From assembly GCA_036388855.1 (NCBI GenBank), contig DASVRA010000030.1:1-64000 (forward strand): 64,000 bases of DNA. Reading direction: 5' to 3'. This document shows, one piece after another, positions 52,489 through 61,214 of this stretch. The translations under genes and the position numbers were made by a program. Position 1 is the first letter of the stretch; each line of letters opens with the position of its first letter. The notes under the pieces were generated by a model. It was not told the DNA's origin. It saw only the letters and a program-made list of their open reading frames with translations, and ran no database searches. This stretch comes from DASVRA01 sp036388855 (lineage in GTDB: Bacteria > Pseudomonadota > Alphaproteobacteria > Caulobacterales > Caulobacteraceae).

Positions 52489-53655
52489 TCAGGCCGACCT
52501 CACCGCCTCCACCACCTTCTCCGCGGCGTCCGCCAAGTCGTTGGCGGGGATCAGGTTGAGGCCGGAGTCGCGCAGGATGGCCTTGCCTTCCTCGACGTTG
52601 GTGCCTTCGAGGCGGACCACCAGAGGGACCTTCAGGCCGACCTCGCGCACGGCGGCGACCACGCCTTCGGCGATGATGTCGCAGCGCATGATGCCGCCGA
52701 AGATGTTGACCAGGATGCCCTTCACGTTGGGATCGGCGGTGATGATCTTGAAGGCGGCGGTGACCTTTTCCTTCGACGCGCCGCCGCCGACGTCGAGGAA
52801 GTTGGCCGGTTCGGCGCCGTAGAGCTTGATGATGTCCATGGTGGCCATGGCCAGGCCCGCGCCGTTGACCATGCAGCCGATCTCGCCCTCCAGCGCAATG
52901 TAGGAGAGGTCGTAGTTGGAGGCGGCGATCTCCTTCTCGTCCTCCTCGGTGATGTCGCGCAGGGCGCGGATGTCGTCGTGGCGGTGCAGGGCATTGGAGT
53001 CGAAGCCGACCTTGGCGTCGAGCAAAACCAGCTTGCCCTGCTCGGTGACGATCAGGGGGTTCACCTCCAGCAGGCTCATGTCCTTCTCGACGAAGGCCTT
53101 GTAGAGCTGGGCCAGCATGGCCTGCGCCTGTTTTGCCAGGTTATCGTCCAGCTTAAGGGCCTGGGCCAGCACCATGCCGTGGTGGGGCATCACGCCGGTG
53201 ACCGGCTCGATCTGGATGGTGTGGATCTTCTCTGGGGTGGCGTGGGCCACCTCCTCGATGTCCATGCCGCCTTCGGTGGAAGCGATCACCGCCACGCGGG
53301 AGGTTTCGCGGTCGATCAGCATGGAGAGGTAGAGCTCGCGCGCGATCGCGGCGCCTTCCTCGATGAACAGGCGGCGGACCACGCGGCCCTGGGGGCCGGT
53401 CTGCTTGGTCACCAGGGTCATGCCGAGCATGCGCAGGGCCTCGGCGCGGACGTCCTCCAGCGACTTGACCACCTTGACTCCGCCGCCCTTGCCGCGGCCG
53501 CCGGCGTGGATCTGGGCCTTCACCACCCAGACCGGGCCGCCGAGGTTCTGGGCCGCCTGCACCGCCTCCTCTACCGAATAGGCGGGGAAGCCGCGCGGGA
53601 TCGGCACGCCGTACTGGCGCAGGAGGGCCTTGGCCTGGTGCTCGTGGATGTTCAT
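52489..53655 (-). CDS. sucC: Succinate--CoA ligase (ADP-forming) subunit beta
   Basis: 388-residue ATP-grasp subunit of the TCA-cycle enzyme. It starts MNIHEHQAKALLRQYGVPIP and has IHAGGRGKGGGVKVV, MSLLEVNPLIVTEQGKLVLL, DAKVGFDSNAL, NFLDVGGGASKEKVTAAF and VNIFGGIMRCDIIAEG. Complete. The alpha-subunit gene sucD, which usually follows, is not on this strand downstream within the window. Confidence 0.95.
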   Translation of the reverse strand: MNIHEHQAKALLRQYGVPIPRGFPAYSVEEAVQAAQNLGGPVWVVKAQIHAGGRGKGGGVKVVKSLEDVRAEALRMLGMTLVTKQTGPQGRVVRRLFIEEGAAIARELYLSMLIDRETSRVAVIASTEGGMDIEEVAHATPEKIHTIQIEPVTGVMPHHGMVLAQALKLDDNLAKQAQAMLAQLYKAFVEKDMSLLEVNPLIVTEQGKLVLLDAKVGFDSNALHRHDDIRALRDITEEDEKEIAASNYDLSYIALEGEIGCMVNGAGLAMATMDIIKLYGAEPANFLDVGGGASKEKVTAAFKIITADPNVKGILVNIFGGIMRCDIIAEGVVAAVREVGLKVPLVVRLEGTNVEEGKAILRDSGLNLIPANDLADAAEKVVEAVRSA

Positions 53656-53718
53656 GGGGACCGCCGGGGAGGGAGGCGCGCACCTATACGGAGCGCCCTC
53701 CCCGCCCGCAACGGCGGC

Positions 53719-55494
53719 TCAGGTGACCAGCCAGTCGTCGGTGTTGGGCGTGTGGAAGTGCAGTCCCTTCACCGTCAGCACGAAATCGGTGTCGTCGCTG
53801 TAGATGCTGTTGTCGTTCAGGTCGACGCGCACCACCGTGTCGCCGTTCTGGTTGTAGGTGACCAGCACCCCGTGGCCGCCCGAGAACAGCGAAAGGTCCA
53901 CCTTGTCGGTGGTGTCGTCGAGGTCGGTGATCACGTCGCGGGCCGTCCGTGTCGACCAGTCGGCAAGGAACAGGAAGCGGTCGGCGCCGCCGCCGCCGGT
54001 CAGCTCGTCAGCGCCGGTTCCGGCATAGAGGCTGTCGTCGCCTTCGCCGCCGTAGAGGGTGTCGTTGTCCTCGTTGCCGTAGACGAGGTCGACGCCGTCC
54101 TGGCCCAGCACCAGGTCATTGCCCGTTCCCCCATAGACGGTGTCGGCGCCGCCGCCGCCTTCGACGTCGTCGTTCCCTTCGTTGCCATTCAACTCATCGG
54201 CGCCGCTCAGGCCGTCCACCTCGTCATCGCCGAAGCCGCCGTCGGCGAAGTTGTCGCCGCCCTCGACCAGCAGCATGTCGTCGCCCGCGCCGCCATAGAG
54301 GGTGTCGTTGCCGTCGCCGGCGAACAGGCTGTCGCGCAGGTCGCCGCCCATCAGGTCGTCGGCGCCCGCGCCCGAGCGGATGTAGGCGCGCTCGATGCTG
54401 ACGGTCTTCACCACCCCCACGCCGTCGAGCAGGATATTCGCGTCCCCGACGTGGTAGCGAACCGCGCCGCCCTCCGACGTGAGGTTAACCCAGAGCTGGT
54501 CTGTGCCGTCGCCGCCGTCGGCGATACCGTGCGACCGGCCGATGTCGACGATGTCGTCGCCGTCGCCGGCGAACAGCCGGTCGTTGGCGTCGCCGACCGC
54601 GCCAGCGCCAAAGGCGGCGGCGTGCATCTCGTCGTTGCCGCCATAGCCTTTCAGAATGTCGTCGCCGGCGTCGCCTTGGAGCAGGTTGACGTGGTCGGAG
54701 CCGACCACCGTGTCGTTACCCGCGCCACCGTAGCCGGTGCCGACGCTGTCGCCACAGATCAGCTTGTCCTCCCCGTCCCCGCCGTCCAGCAGGTCGTAGT
54801 CGCCGCTGTCGCCGTAGAGGACATCGTTGCCGGCTTCGCCGTAGACGCCGTCGCCGCCGGTCCCGCCGTGAAGGGTGTCGGCGCCGTCGCCGCCACGCAC
54901 GATGTCGATGCTGGCGCCGCCGCTGATCAGGTCGTCGCCGTCGCCTCCGCTGGCGTCGTCGACGCCATCGCCCGCCAGGATGGTGTCGTTGGCGTCGCCG
55001 CCGTCGATGATGTCGCGGTCGGCGCCGCCGAACAGCTGGTCCTCGCCGCCGCCGCCGTTCAGGGTGTCCTGGCCGCCGAAGCCCAGCACCTTTTCCGCCG
55101 CGTCCGAGCCGGTGAACAGGTCGCCGGCGCTGAACGGCGCGCTGTTGGTCAGCTTGAACAGCTCGACGGAATTGAAGGTGTCGCCGAGTGCATCGCCGCC
55201 CGTGCCGCCGGCGCCCGCCGCCGGCGACAGGTCGATGGCCACCGGGGCGGCCGAGCGCAGGTAGTTGACCGTGTCGTAGTCGTCGCCGCCATCGTAGGCG
55301 TCGGCGCCCAGGCCGCCGAAGAACAGGTCGTTCCCGGCCCCGCCGTCGAGCAGGTCGTCGCCCTCGCCGCCGTCCAAGGTGTCCGCGCCGCCGCCGCCGC
55401 GCAGGGTGTCGGCGCCGCCCAGGCCGATCAGACGGTCGTTGTCGATGCCGCCGACCAGGCTGTCGTCGCCGGCCGTGCCCTTGAAGTTGGCCAA
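53719..55494 (-). CDS. RTX-type calcium-binding repeat protein
   Basis: About 591 residues from a TTG with GAGGGG upstream. Nearly the whole chain is glycine/aspartate nonapeptide repeats of the GGxGxDxLx type (GGGGADTLDGGEGDDLLDGG and variants), which form calcium-binding parallel beta-rolls. The C-terminal region (ADWSTRTARDVITDLDDTTD, KVDLSLFSGGHGVLVTYNQN) looks like the M10_C/type I secretion signal domain. It is therefore probably a secreted surface or matrix protein. No T1SS genes or enzymatic domain are present here. Confidence 0.9.
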   Translation of the reverse strand: MANFKGTAGDDSLVGGIDNDRLIGLGGADTLRGGGGADTLDGGEGDDLLDGGAGNDLFFGGLGADAYDGGDDYDTVNYLRSAAPVAIDLSPAAGAGGTGGDALGDTFNSVELFKLTNSAPFSAGDLFTGSDAAEKVLGFGGQDTLNGGGGEDQLFGGADRDIIDGGDANDTILAGDGVDDASGGDGDDLISGGASIDIVRGGDGADTLHGGTGGDGVYGEAGNDVLYGDSGDYDLLDGGDGEDKLICGDSVGTGYGGAGNDTVVGSDHVNLLQGDAGDDILKGYGGNDEMHAAAFGAGAVGDANDRLFAGDGDDIVDIGRSHGIADGGDGTDQLWVNLTSEGGAVRYHVGDANILLDGVGVVKTVSIERAYIRSGAGADDLMGGDLRDSLFAGDGNDTLYGGAGDDMLLVEGGDNFADGGFGDDEVDGLSGADELNGNEGNDDVEGGGGADTVYGGTGNDLVLGQDGVDLVYGNEDNDTLYGGEGDDSLYAGTGADELTGGGGADRFLFLADWSTRTARDVITDLDDTTDKVDLSLFSGGHGVLVTYNQNGDTVVRVDLNDNSIYSDDTDFVLTVKGLHFHTPNTDDWLVT

Positions 55495-55650
55495 GTGAGA
55501 TCCCCTCGTGATGCAGGGCCGGGCGTCATCTGCGCTCGGCCGTCCCCGGATGACACGCCTCTCCCAAGGCGCATACGATCCCGCGCGGGTTAGGATCACC
55601 CGCGGCGGGCTCGTGAGCTGCTTCAACCGGGAAGAAGCTGCCCGGTTCCC

Positions 55651-56217
55651 TCAGCCCAGGACCAACTCCCACATCAGCCGGCCGGGGATGAAGGCAAAGG
55701 CGCCGGCAAGCAGCACGCCGCCGTAGAACAAGCCCATCATCGCCGAACGGTGCTGCTTCACCTTGTGGCGGCGCGCGGCCATCACGGCGAACGGCAGGGA
55801 CACGATGGTCCAGCCGGCCAGGAGGTGGATCAGCGACCACTTGTCTCCGTTCAGACCGGTGATGAACAAGGAGGAGAAGGCGGTCAGCCCCATCAACCCG
55901 GCCCAGGTCCACCCCGCCGTGCGGTGGAAACGACGGCCCTTGCGCAGGCTCATCAGCACCGCGCCCAGCGCCACCGCCGCGAGGGCGGCGAGCACGTGGA
56001 TCTGGATCACGGTCGGCTGGCGCAGAAGCAGGGCGAAGTCGGGGGCATGGGGCGCGAAGGCGGCGCCGCCAATGCTTAAAGGCTCGCCGCCGCTGGTAAG
56101 GACCATGCCCAGCAGGACGACGCCCAGCGCCACGGCGCTCGCGGCGAGAACCCCGGCGAGCGGGCGCGCCCTCAGGGATGTCGTTGACTTGGCGGCGGGA
56201 GTTCTCATCGTGCTCAT
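55651..56217 (-). CDS. DUF2306-family membrane protein
   Basis: 188 residues with about five membrane helices. VIQIHVLAALAAVALGAVLM, then RKGRRFHRTAGWTWAGLMGL and WSLIHLLAGWTIVSLPFAVM, HKVKQHRSAMMGLFYGGVLL: the His and HR positions are the DUF2306 pattern. It is divergent from the LytTR gene with only about 47 bases between, an arrangement that suggests the regulator controls it. Confidence 0.83.
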   Translation of the reverse strand: MSTMRTPAAKSTTSLRARPLAGVLAASAVALGVVLLGMVLTSGGEPLSIGGAAFAPHAPDFALLLRQPTVIQIHVLAALAAVALGAVLMSLRKGRRFHRTAGWTWAGLMGLTAFSSLFITGLNGDKWSLIHLLAGWTIVSLPFAVMAARRHKVKQHRSAMMGLFYGGVLLAGAFAFIPGRLMWELVLG

Positions 56218-56264
56218 AGGGCTCCGTGGGTTCGGAGCTTTGAGCTAGGCGAGCGGGAGGAGGC

Positions 56265-57077
56265 GTGCAGCAGGACATGCGCGGACGCGCGGCTTCGCTT
56301 CGTGAACGGACGGGGCTTGCCGCTCACGCTTCGCGGGCGGCCGCCTACCTGCGCGGCGACGGAAGGGGCTGGCTGATCGCGTTGGCCGCGGGGCTGTTCC
56401 TGGGCTTCAGCGGGGCGTTCGGGTCGGGGGAGGCGCCGCTCGGCACGCGGGTGCCCTTTTGGGTCGGGCTGATGCTGGCGGGAGGCCTGATCGCTCAAGC
56501 CATGGCCGCCGTAGTAAACCGCAGCGGCGTGTTCGAGCGCAACCCGGGGATGGCCTATCCCGGGCTGGCGGTGGCGATGACCCTGCCGATGACGGTGGTG
56601 GTCTGGTTGGCCCTGGCGGCGGTGTACCGCTTCCCGCTGGATGGGCGCAGCTTTTCGGCGCTGCTGCTGCCGGTGTTCGTGGTTTCGCTGGCGATGATGG
56701 CGTTGAACTGGATGGCGCACCGCAGGCCGCGGGAGACCCACGCGGCCGAAGCAGGAGCGGAGCCGGCGAAGTTCCTGGAGCGCCTGCCGCTCAAACTGCG
56801 CGGGGCGGAGCTTTACGCGGTGGAGGCGGAGGACCATTACCTGCGCCTGCACACCTCGCGCGGGTCGGATCTGATCCTGATGCGGCTGGGGGACGCGGTG
56901 GCCGAGCTGGAGGGCATCGAGGGAGCCCAGACGCACCGCTCCTGGTGGGTGGCCAAGGACGCGGTGGCCGGGGCCAAGAGCCGCGATGGCCGCGCCACTC
57001 TGACTCTAAAGAACGGCGCGGAGGCGCCGGTCAGCCGCACCTATGCGGCTGCGCTCAGGCGCGAAGGTTGGTGGTGA
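56265..57077 (+). CDS. Membrane-bound LytTR-family transcriptional regulator
   Basis: 270 residues. Four membrane helices (about 37-52, 64-85, 96-118, 128-148) precede a LytTR DNA-binding domain at about 168-268 (LPLKLRGAELYAVEAEDHYL, RLHTSRGSDLILMRLGDAVA, then HRSWWVAKDAVAG, VSRTYAAALRREGWW). Membrane-anchored LytTR regulators control adjacent membrane protein genes; here the divergent DUF2306 gene is the obvious target (inference). Confidence 0.89.
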   Translation: MQQDMRGRAASLRERTGLAAHASRAAAYLRGDGRGWLIALAAGLFLGFSGAFGSGEAPLGTRVPFWVGLMLAGGLIAQAMAAVVNRSGVFERNPGMAYPGLAVAMTLPMTVVVWLALAAVYRFPLDGRSFSALLLPVFVVSLAMMALNWMAHRRPRETHAAEAGAEPAKFLERLPLKLRGAELYAVEAEDHYLRLHTSRGSDLILMRLGDAVAELEGIEGAQTHRSWWVAKDAVAGAKSRDGRATLTLKNGAEAPVSRTYAAALRREGWW

Positions 57078-57080
57078 GGA

Positions 57081-57671
57081 TCAGGCTCTGCGCCCCCAGG
57101 CTGAAGAAGGGCTCGGCGGCGCTGTGCATGCCGCCGCTCGCCGCCTGGCGCGCCATTCGTCCCGGGTCTGGCCCCACAAGTCGAACTCGAGGCCGTCAAG
57201 CGGCGGCGGGGCCTTTCCGGGCCTGAGGTAGCGGCTGCCCAGACGCTCGGCCAACCGGCGCGAGGGGATGTTGGCCGGGTCGATGCAGTGGATGATCTCG
57301 GTCCAGCCGAGGTGGTCGAAGGCCCAGTCCATGGCCGCGGCGGCGGCTTCCGTGGCGTAGCCCTTGCCCCAGGCGTCGCGCGAGAGCCCCCAGCCGACCT
57401 CCGTTCCCGGCCAGCCGTCTGGCATCCAGGGGCCCACGCGGCCGACCCAGCGGCCGGACTCTTTTTCAATCACCGAGAACATGGCGAAGCCTAGCATGGC
57501 CCACGACCCCGCCATGCTCATGAAGCCGCGCCAGGCCGTCTGGCGCGGCTGGACGCCGCCCAGGAACCGCGCCGTCTGCTCGTCGGCCATCATGGCGGCC
57601 CAGGGCTCGAAGTCCTGCCGCTCCTGAGGGCGCAGGATCAGGCGTTCGGTTTCGAGGCGCAGGCCGTTCAT
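57081..57671 (-). CDS. GNAT-family N-acetyltransferase (RimJ/RimL-like)
   Basis: About 196 residues from the ATG at 57671: LRLETERLILRPQERQDFEP, then GRWVGRVGPWMPDGWPGTEV, acetyl-CoA loop SRDAWGKGYATEAAAAAMDW and DPANIPSRRLAERLGSRYL. This is the ribosomal-protein/arginine acetyltransferase-like group; the substrate is unknown. Convergent with the LytTR gene, with three bases between. Confidence 0.88.
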   Translation of the reverse strand: MNGLRLETERLILRPQERQDFEPWAAMMADEQTARFLGGVQPRQTAWRGFMSMAGSWAMLGFAMFSVIEKESGRWVGRVGPWMPDGWPGTEVGWGLSRDAWGKGYATEAAAAAMDWAFDHLGWTEIIHCIDPANIPSRRLAERLGSRYLRPGKAPPPLDGLEFDLWGQTRDEWRARRRAAACTAPPSPSSAWGRRA

Positions 57672-57786
57672 CGGCGCGTTTATACCCGCGCCGGAGGGGC
57701 GCGCCAGCGGCGTCATTTGTGAACCTTGGCCGTTGCAACCGGGCGGACTCCCGCCGGTTATCACGGTTGGAGACTGGAGTTACGCC

Positions 57787-58605
57787 ATGGCACACGAGCG
57801 CCCGCCCTACCTCGACGAACCGCGCTGGCCGACCGAGGGCCTGCCGCCGCCCGAGCCGATCGCACGGCCGGTGCGAGGGCGCCGCACCACGCGCAAGCTG
57901 ATCATCGGCGGCATCGCCGGGGCCTGCGCGCTGGGTCTGGGGCTGGGGCTGCTGGCGCGGCCGAGCTTCCGCGACAACCCGGATCGGGCGAGTGATCGCA
58001 CGACGGCGGCCTCGGACGGCCAGATCCAGATCGTCAAGCGGCCGAGCGCGGCTCCGGCGCAGCCGGCGCCGGTTCAAGCTGTCGCCGCCGACGACGCCCA
58101 GCCGGCCGACACCGTTTCCGCCGCGCCGATGGTGCAGGCGGCCGCGCCCGCCCCTCGGCCCGAGCCCGCGCCGACGCCCGTCAGCCGTGCGGCGCCCGTG
58201 GCCGAGGCCGCGCCGCCGCCGCGTCAGATCGTGACCAGCGCGCCCGTGCGCGTGCGCCCCCGGCCCGAGCCGGCAATTCGCCGGGCCGCCGAGGAAGAGG
58301 ACGCGGTTGCGCCGCAGCCGGTGGCGCGTCAGCAGGTGGAGCGGCCGGGCTTCAACTGCCGCTACGCCCGCAGCCAGTCGGAGCGCCTGGTGTGCGCGGA
58401 CGGGCGCCTTGCCTCGTACGACCGGCGCCTGAACCGGGCTTTCAACCGGGCGGTGCGCAACGGCGTCTCTTATCGCGAACTGCGCCGTGAGCAGGACCGC
58501 TGGCTGCGCGCCCGCGAAAACGCCGCCCGGGTGGACCCCGACGCGGTTGAAAACGTCTACCGCTCACGCATCGCCGAACTCGAGGAGATGGGCGACGGAG
58601 GCTAA
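57787..58605 (+). CDS. Inner-membrane-anchored protein with C-terminal LprI/DUF1311-like domain
   Basis: 272 residues from the ATG at 57787. A short cytoplasmic head, then a membrane helix at about 37-53 (KLIIGGIAGACALGLGLGLL), a long Pro/Ala/Arg-rich periplasmic linker, and a C-terminal domain at about 190-270 (FNCRYARSQSERLVCADGRL, ASYDRRLNRAFNRAVRNG, REQDRWLRARENAA). The paired Cys and the final helices fit the lysozyme-inhibitor LprI-like domain. Its stop overlaps that of the convergent helicase. Confidence 0.8.
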   Translation: MAHERPPYLDEPRWPTEGLPPPEPIARPVRGRRTTRKLIIGGIAGACALGLGLGLLARPSFRDNPDRASDRTTAASDGQIQIVKRPSAAPAQPAPVQAVAADDAQPADTVSAAPMVQAAAPAPRPEPAPTPVSRAAPVAEAAPPPRQIVTSAPVRVRPRPEPAIRRAAEEEDAVAPQPVARQQVERPGFNCRYARSQSERLVCADGRLASYDRRLNRAFNRAVRNGVSYRELRREQDRWLRARENAARVDPDAVENVYRSRIAELEEMGDGG

Positions 58606-61166
58606 GCCAGCGCCTCGGCGATCAGCTCCGCTTCCGCCTCTTCCAGCACTAGGTCCTGGTGGGCGCCGGGCACGCTTTCGCGCCCTATGGTGAGCAGGAT
58701 CGGGACGGCGAAGGGGGAGACCTTCTCCAGCTCCACCGGGCGGATGCAGCCCTGGATGCGGGTCAGCATCTCGCCAAGGCGCCGCACGTCGAGCATGCCG
58801 GTGGAGGTGTCGGCGCGGGCGCAGCGGAGCAGCAGGTGGTCGGGCTGGTGGCGGCGCAGGACGTCGTAGATCAGGTCGCTTGAGAAAGTGATCTGGCGGC
58901 CGGTCTTCTCGTGACCGGGGAAGCGGCGCTCGATCAGGCCGGCGACCATCGCGCAACTTCTGAAGGCGCGCTTCATCATCACGCTTTCGTCGAGCCAGGC
59001 CTCCAGGTCGTCGCCCAGCATGTCCTGGTCGAACAGGCGGTCGAAGTTGAGGCCGGCCATCGGCTTCACCGACCAGATGGCCAGGGCGTAGTCGGACGCC
59101 ACGAAGCCGATCGGGCCGATGTTTAGCCGTTCCAGGCGGCGGGTGAGCAGCATGGCCAGGGTGTTGTGGGCGAGGCGGCCCTCGAAGGGGTAGCTGACCA
59201 GGTAGTGGCGCTTGTGGCGCGGGAAGGTCTCGACCAGCAGTTCGGAGAAGCGGGGGATGGCGGAGCGGGCTTTCTGCAACTCCATCCATTCGCAAACGTC
59301 GGTGGGCAGCCGATGCCAACTCTCCTCGTCTTCCATCATCCGGCGCACGCGACGGGCGAGGTAGGTGGAGAGCGCGAACTTGGAGCCGCCCCAGGAGGGC
59401 AGCTTGGGATCGGTGTTGGGGGCTGAGGTGACCAGGGCGTCGTTGCCCTGCACCCCGTGGAAGCGCCAGACCTGGCCAGCGAAGATGAAGGTGTCGCCGG
59501 GGACCAGCTGTTCCAAGTAGCCTTCCTCGGCCTCGCCGATCTTGCGCCCGGCGCGGCGTCCCTGCAGCAGGCGGATGTTCAGCACCGCCGGGCCGACGAT
59601 GGCGCCGACGTTGAGCCGGTGGCGCAGCGCGGTCATCGCGTTGCGCACCCACCAGCGGCCGTCCTGGCCCTGCACGATGCGGCGGAAGTTGTCGTAGGTG
59701 CGCAAGGCGTAGCCGCCGGTGGAGACGAAGCGCAGCACCTCGTCGAAGTCCTCACGGGATAGGGCGGCGTAGGGGCCGGCGGCGCGCACCTCCGCGTGGA
59801 GGTCGTCGGCCAGGAACGGCTCGCCGCAGGCCACGCCCATCAGGTGCTGGGCCAGGACGTCGAGCGCGCCTTCGCGTTCGGGTTCGCCGTCGAGCGCGTT
59901 TTCGGCCACCGCCTCGCGCGCCGCCTGGCATTCGAGCATCTCGAACCGGCTGGCGGGGACCAGCAGGGCGCGGGAGGGCTCGTCCAGGCGGTGATTGGCG
60001 CGGCCGATGCGCTGGAGCAGGCGGGAGGAGCCCTTGGGGGCGGCGAGCTGGATGACCAGGTCGACGTCGCCCCAGTCGATGCCTAGGTCGAGGGTGGAGG
60101 TGCAGATCACGGCGCGAAGCTGGCCCCGCGCCATCGCCGCCTCCACCTTGCGCCGCTGCTCGGCGGCGAGGGAGCCGTGGTGAAGGGCGATGGGGAGGTT
60201 GTCGTCGTTCAGCCGCCACAGCTCCTGGAAGGCGAACTCGGCCTGCCAGCGGGTGTTGACAAACACCAGCGCGGTGCGGGCGGCGCGGATGGCGTCGTAG
60301 ACCTCGGCCATCGCGTGCTGGGCGGTGTGGCCGGCCCAGGGGACGGTGTTGTTGGAGAGCAGGACGTCGATTGAGGGCGGTGCGCCGGGTTCGCCGCGGA
60401 CGATGTCCACGGCTTGCGCGGCGGGCGCCAGCCATCGCTGCAGCACCTCAGGCTCCTCCACCGTGGCCGACAACCCGACCCGGCGCAGATACGGCGCAAA
60501 GGTTTGGAGTCGCGCTAGGCCCAGCGCCAGGAGATCGCCGCGCTTGGAGGAGAACAGGGCGTGGATTTCGTCGATGATCACCGTCTTCAGGTCGGTGAAG
60601 TACTCGCGCGAGCCTTCCCAGGCGCAGAACAGCGCCAGCTGCTCGGGCGTGGTGAGCAGGATGTCGGGGGGCCGCGTCCGCTGACGCTGCTTGCGCGCCA
60701 CGCCGGTGTCGCCGGTGCGCGATTCCACCTTCACCGGCAGGCGCATCTCGCGCACGGGGCTGAGCAGGTTGCGCTCCACGTCCACCGCAAGCGCCTTGAG
60801 CGGGGAGATGTAGAGGGTATGGACGCCGTAGCCGGCTGGATGGTTCGCGGGCGGGCGGTCGGCGAGATCGATCAGCGAGGGCAGGAATCCGGCCAATGTC
60901 TTGCCCCCGCCCGTAGGGGCGATGAGCAGGGCGTGGTGGCCGGCCCTGGCCTTTTCGATCATCTCCAGCTGGTGCGCGCGCGGGGACCAGCCGCGAGATG
61001 AGAACCACTCCGCGAAGAGGGTCGGCAGCGGAGCCTCCCCATTCCGCTCTTCCCCGCGAAAGCGGGGACCCAGACTTTTTTCGGCGGACTTTGAACGTGG
61101 GGCCAAGGAAGCAAAAACTCCTAGGTTCCCGCTTTCGCGGGAATGAGCGGTAGAAGGAAGAGGCAT
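58602..61166 (-). CDS. Ligase-associated DNA damage response DEXH-box helicase (Lhr-like)
   Basis: About 854 residues from the ATG at 61166. Motif I is IAPTGGGKTLAGF, motif II DEIHALFSSKRGDLLALGL, motif III LSATVEEP, the helicase C half has STLDLGIDWGDVDLVIQLAA and LQRIGRANHRLDEPS, then the Lhr-specific winged-helix and the C-terminal domain (ILLTIGRESVPGAHQDLVLE). Partner genes (ATP-dependent ligase, exonuclease, PdeM) are not in the window. The first 45 residues are not conserved: residues about 6-41 are translated from a palindromic repeat. It is divergent from the DinG-like gene. Confidence 0.9.
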   Translation of the reverse strand: MPLPSTAHSRESGNLGVFASLAPRSKSAEKSLGPRFRGEERNGEAPLPTLFAEWFSSRGWSPRAHQLEMIEKARAGHHALLIAPTGGGKTLAGFLPSLIDLADRPPANHPAGYGVHTLYISPLKALAVDVERNLLSPVREMRLPVKVESRTGDTGVARKQRQRTRPPDILLTTPEQLALFCAWEGSREYFTDLKTVIIDEIHALFSSKRGDLLALGLARLQTFAPYLRRVGLSATVEEPEVLQRWLAPAAQAVDIVRGEPGAPPSIDVLLSNNTVPWAGHTAQHAMAEVYDAIRAARTALVFVNTRWQAEFAFQELWRLNDDNLPIALHHGSLAAEQRRKVEAAMARGQLRAVICTSTLDLGIDWGDVDLVIQLAAPKGSSRLLQRIGRANHRLDEPSRALLVPASRFEMLECQAAREAVAENALDGEPEREGALDVLAQHLMGVACGEPFLADDLHAEVRAAGPYAALSREDFDEVLRFVSTGGYALRTYDNFRRIVQGQDGRWWVRNAMTALRHRLNVGAIVGPAVLNIRLLQGRRAGRKIGEAEEGYLEQLVPGDTFIFAGQVWRFHGVQGNDALVTSAPNTDPKLPSWGGSKFALSTYLARRVRRMMEDEESWHRLPTDVCEWMELQKARSAIPRFSELLVETFPRHKRHYLVSYPFEGRLAHNTLAMLLTRRLERLNIGPIGFVASDYALAIWSVKPMAGLNFDRLFDQDMLGDDLEAWLDESVMMKRAFRSCAMVAGLIERRFPGHEKTGRQITFSSDLIYDVLRRHQPDHLLLRCARADTSTGMLDVRRLGEMLTRIQGCIRPVELEKVSPFAVPILLTIGRESVPGAHQDLVLEEAEAELIAEALA
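61044..61150. repeat. Palindromic repeat element translated as the helicase N terminus
   Basis: The arms at 61044-61071 and 61123-61150 are inverted copies matching at 24 of 28 positions, each with its own CCGC(TTTCGC)GG-type hairpin. On the minus strand it encodes HSRESGNLGVFASLAPRSKS, then AEKSLGPRFRGEER. This sequence is familiar from dispersed intergenic repeats in related genomes (recollection). It lies in frame at the start of the DEXH helicase gene. Confidence 0.75.
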
Positions 61167-61172
61167 TGCTCC

Positions 61173-61187
61173 GTTCCCGTTCCGTTT
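61173..61187. promoter_or_regulatory. Degenerate LexA-like box between two divergent helicase genes
   Basis: GTTC-N7-GTTT, one mismatch from the LexA consensus, lies in the 48 bases between the helicase starts (61166 minus, 61215 plus). dinG is damage-inducible in E. coli. Weak on its own. Confidence 0.3.
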
Positions 61188-61214
61188 CCCAGCCAAAGCA
61201 GCTATGGAATCGAT

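Noticed and set aside
54000..55450. Possible CRISPR-like or tandem repeat array
   Set aside because: The periodicity is the 27-base coding repeat of RTX nonapeptides; there are no identical repeats with unique spacers.
52978..55593. 871-codon Val/Ala-rich frame antisense to sucC and the RTX gene
   Set aside because: The repetitive look comes from complementing the RTX repeats, and it also runs through sucC.
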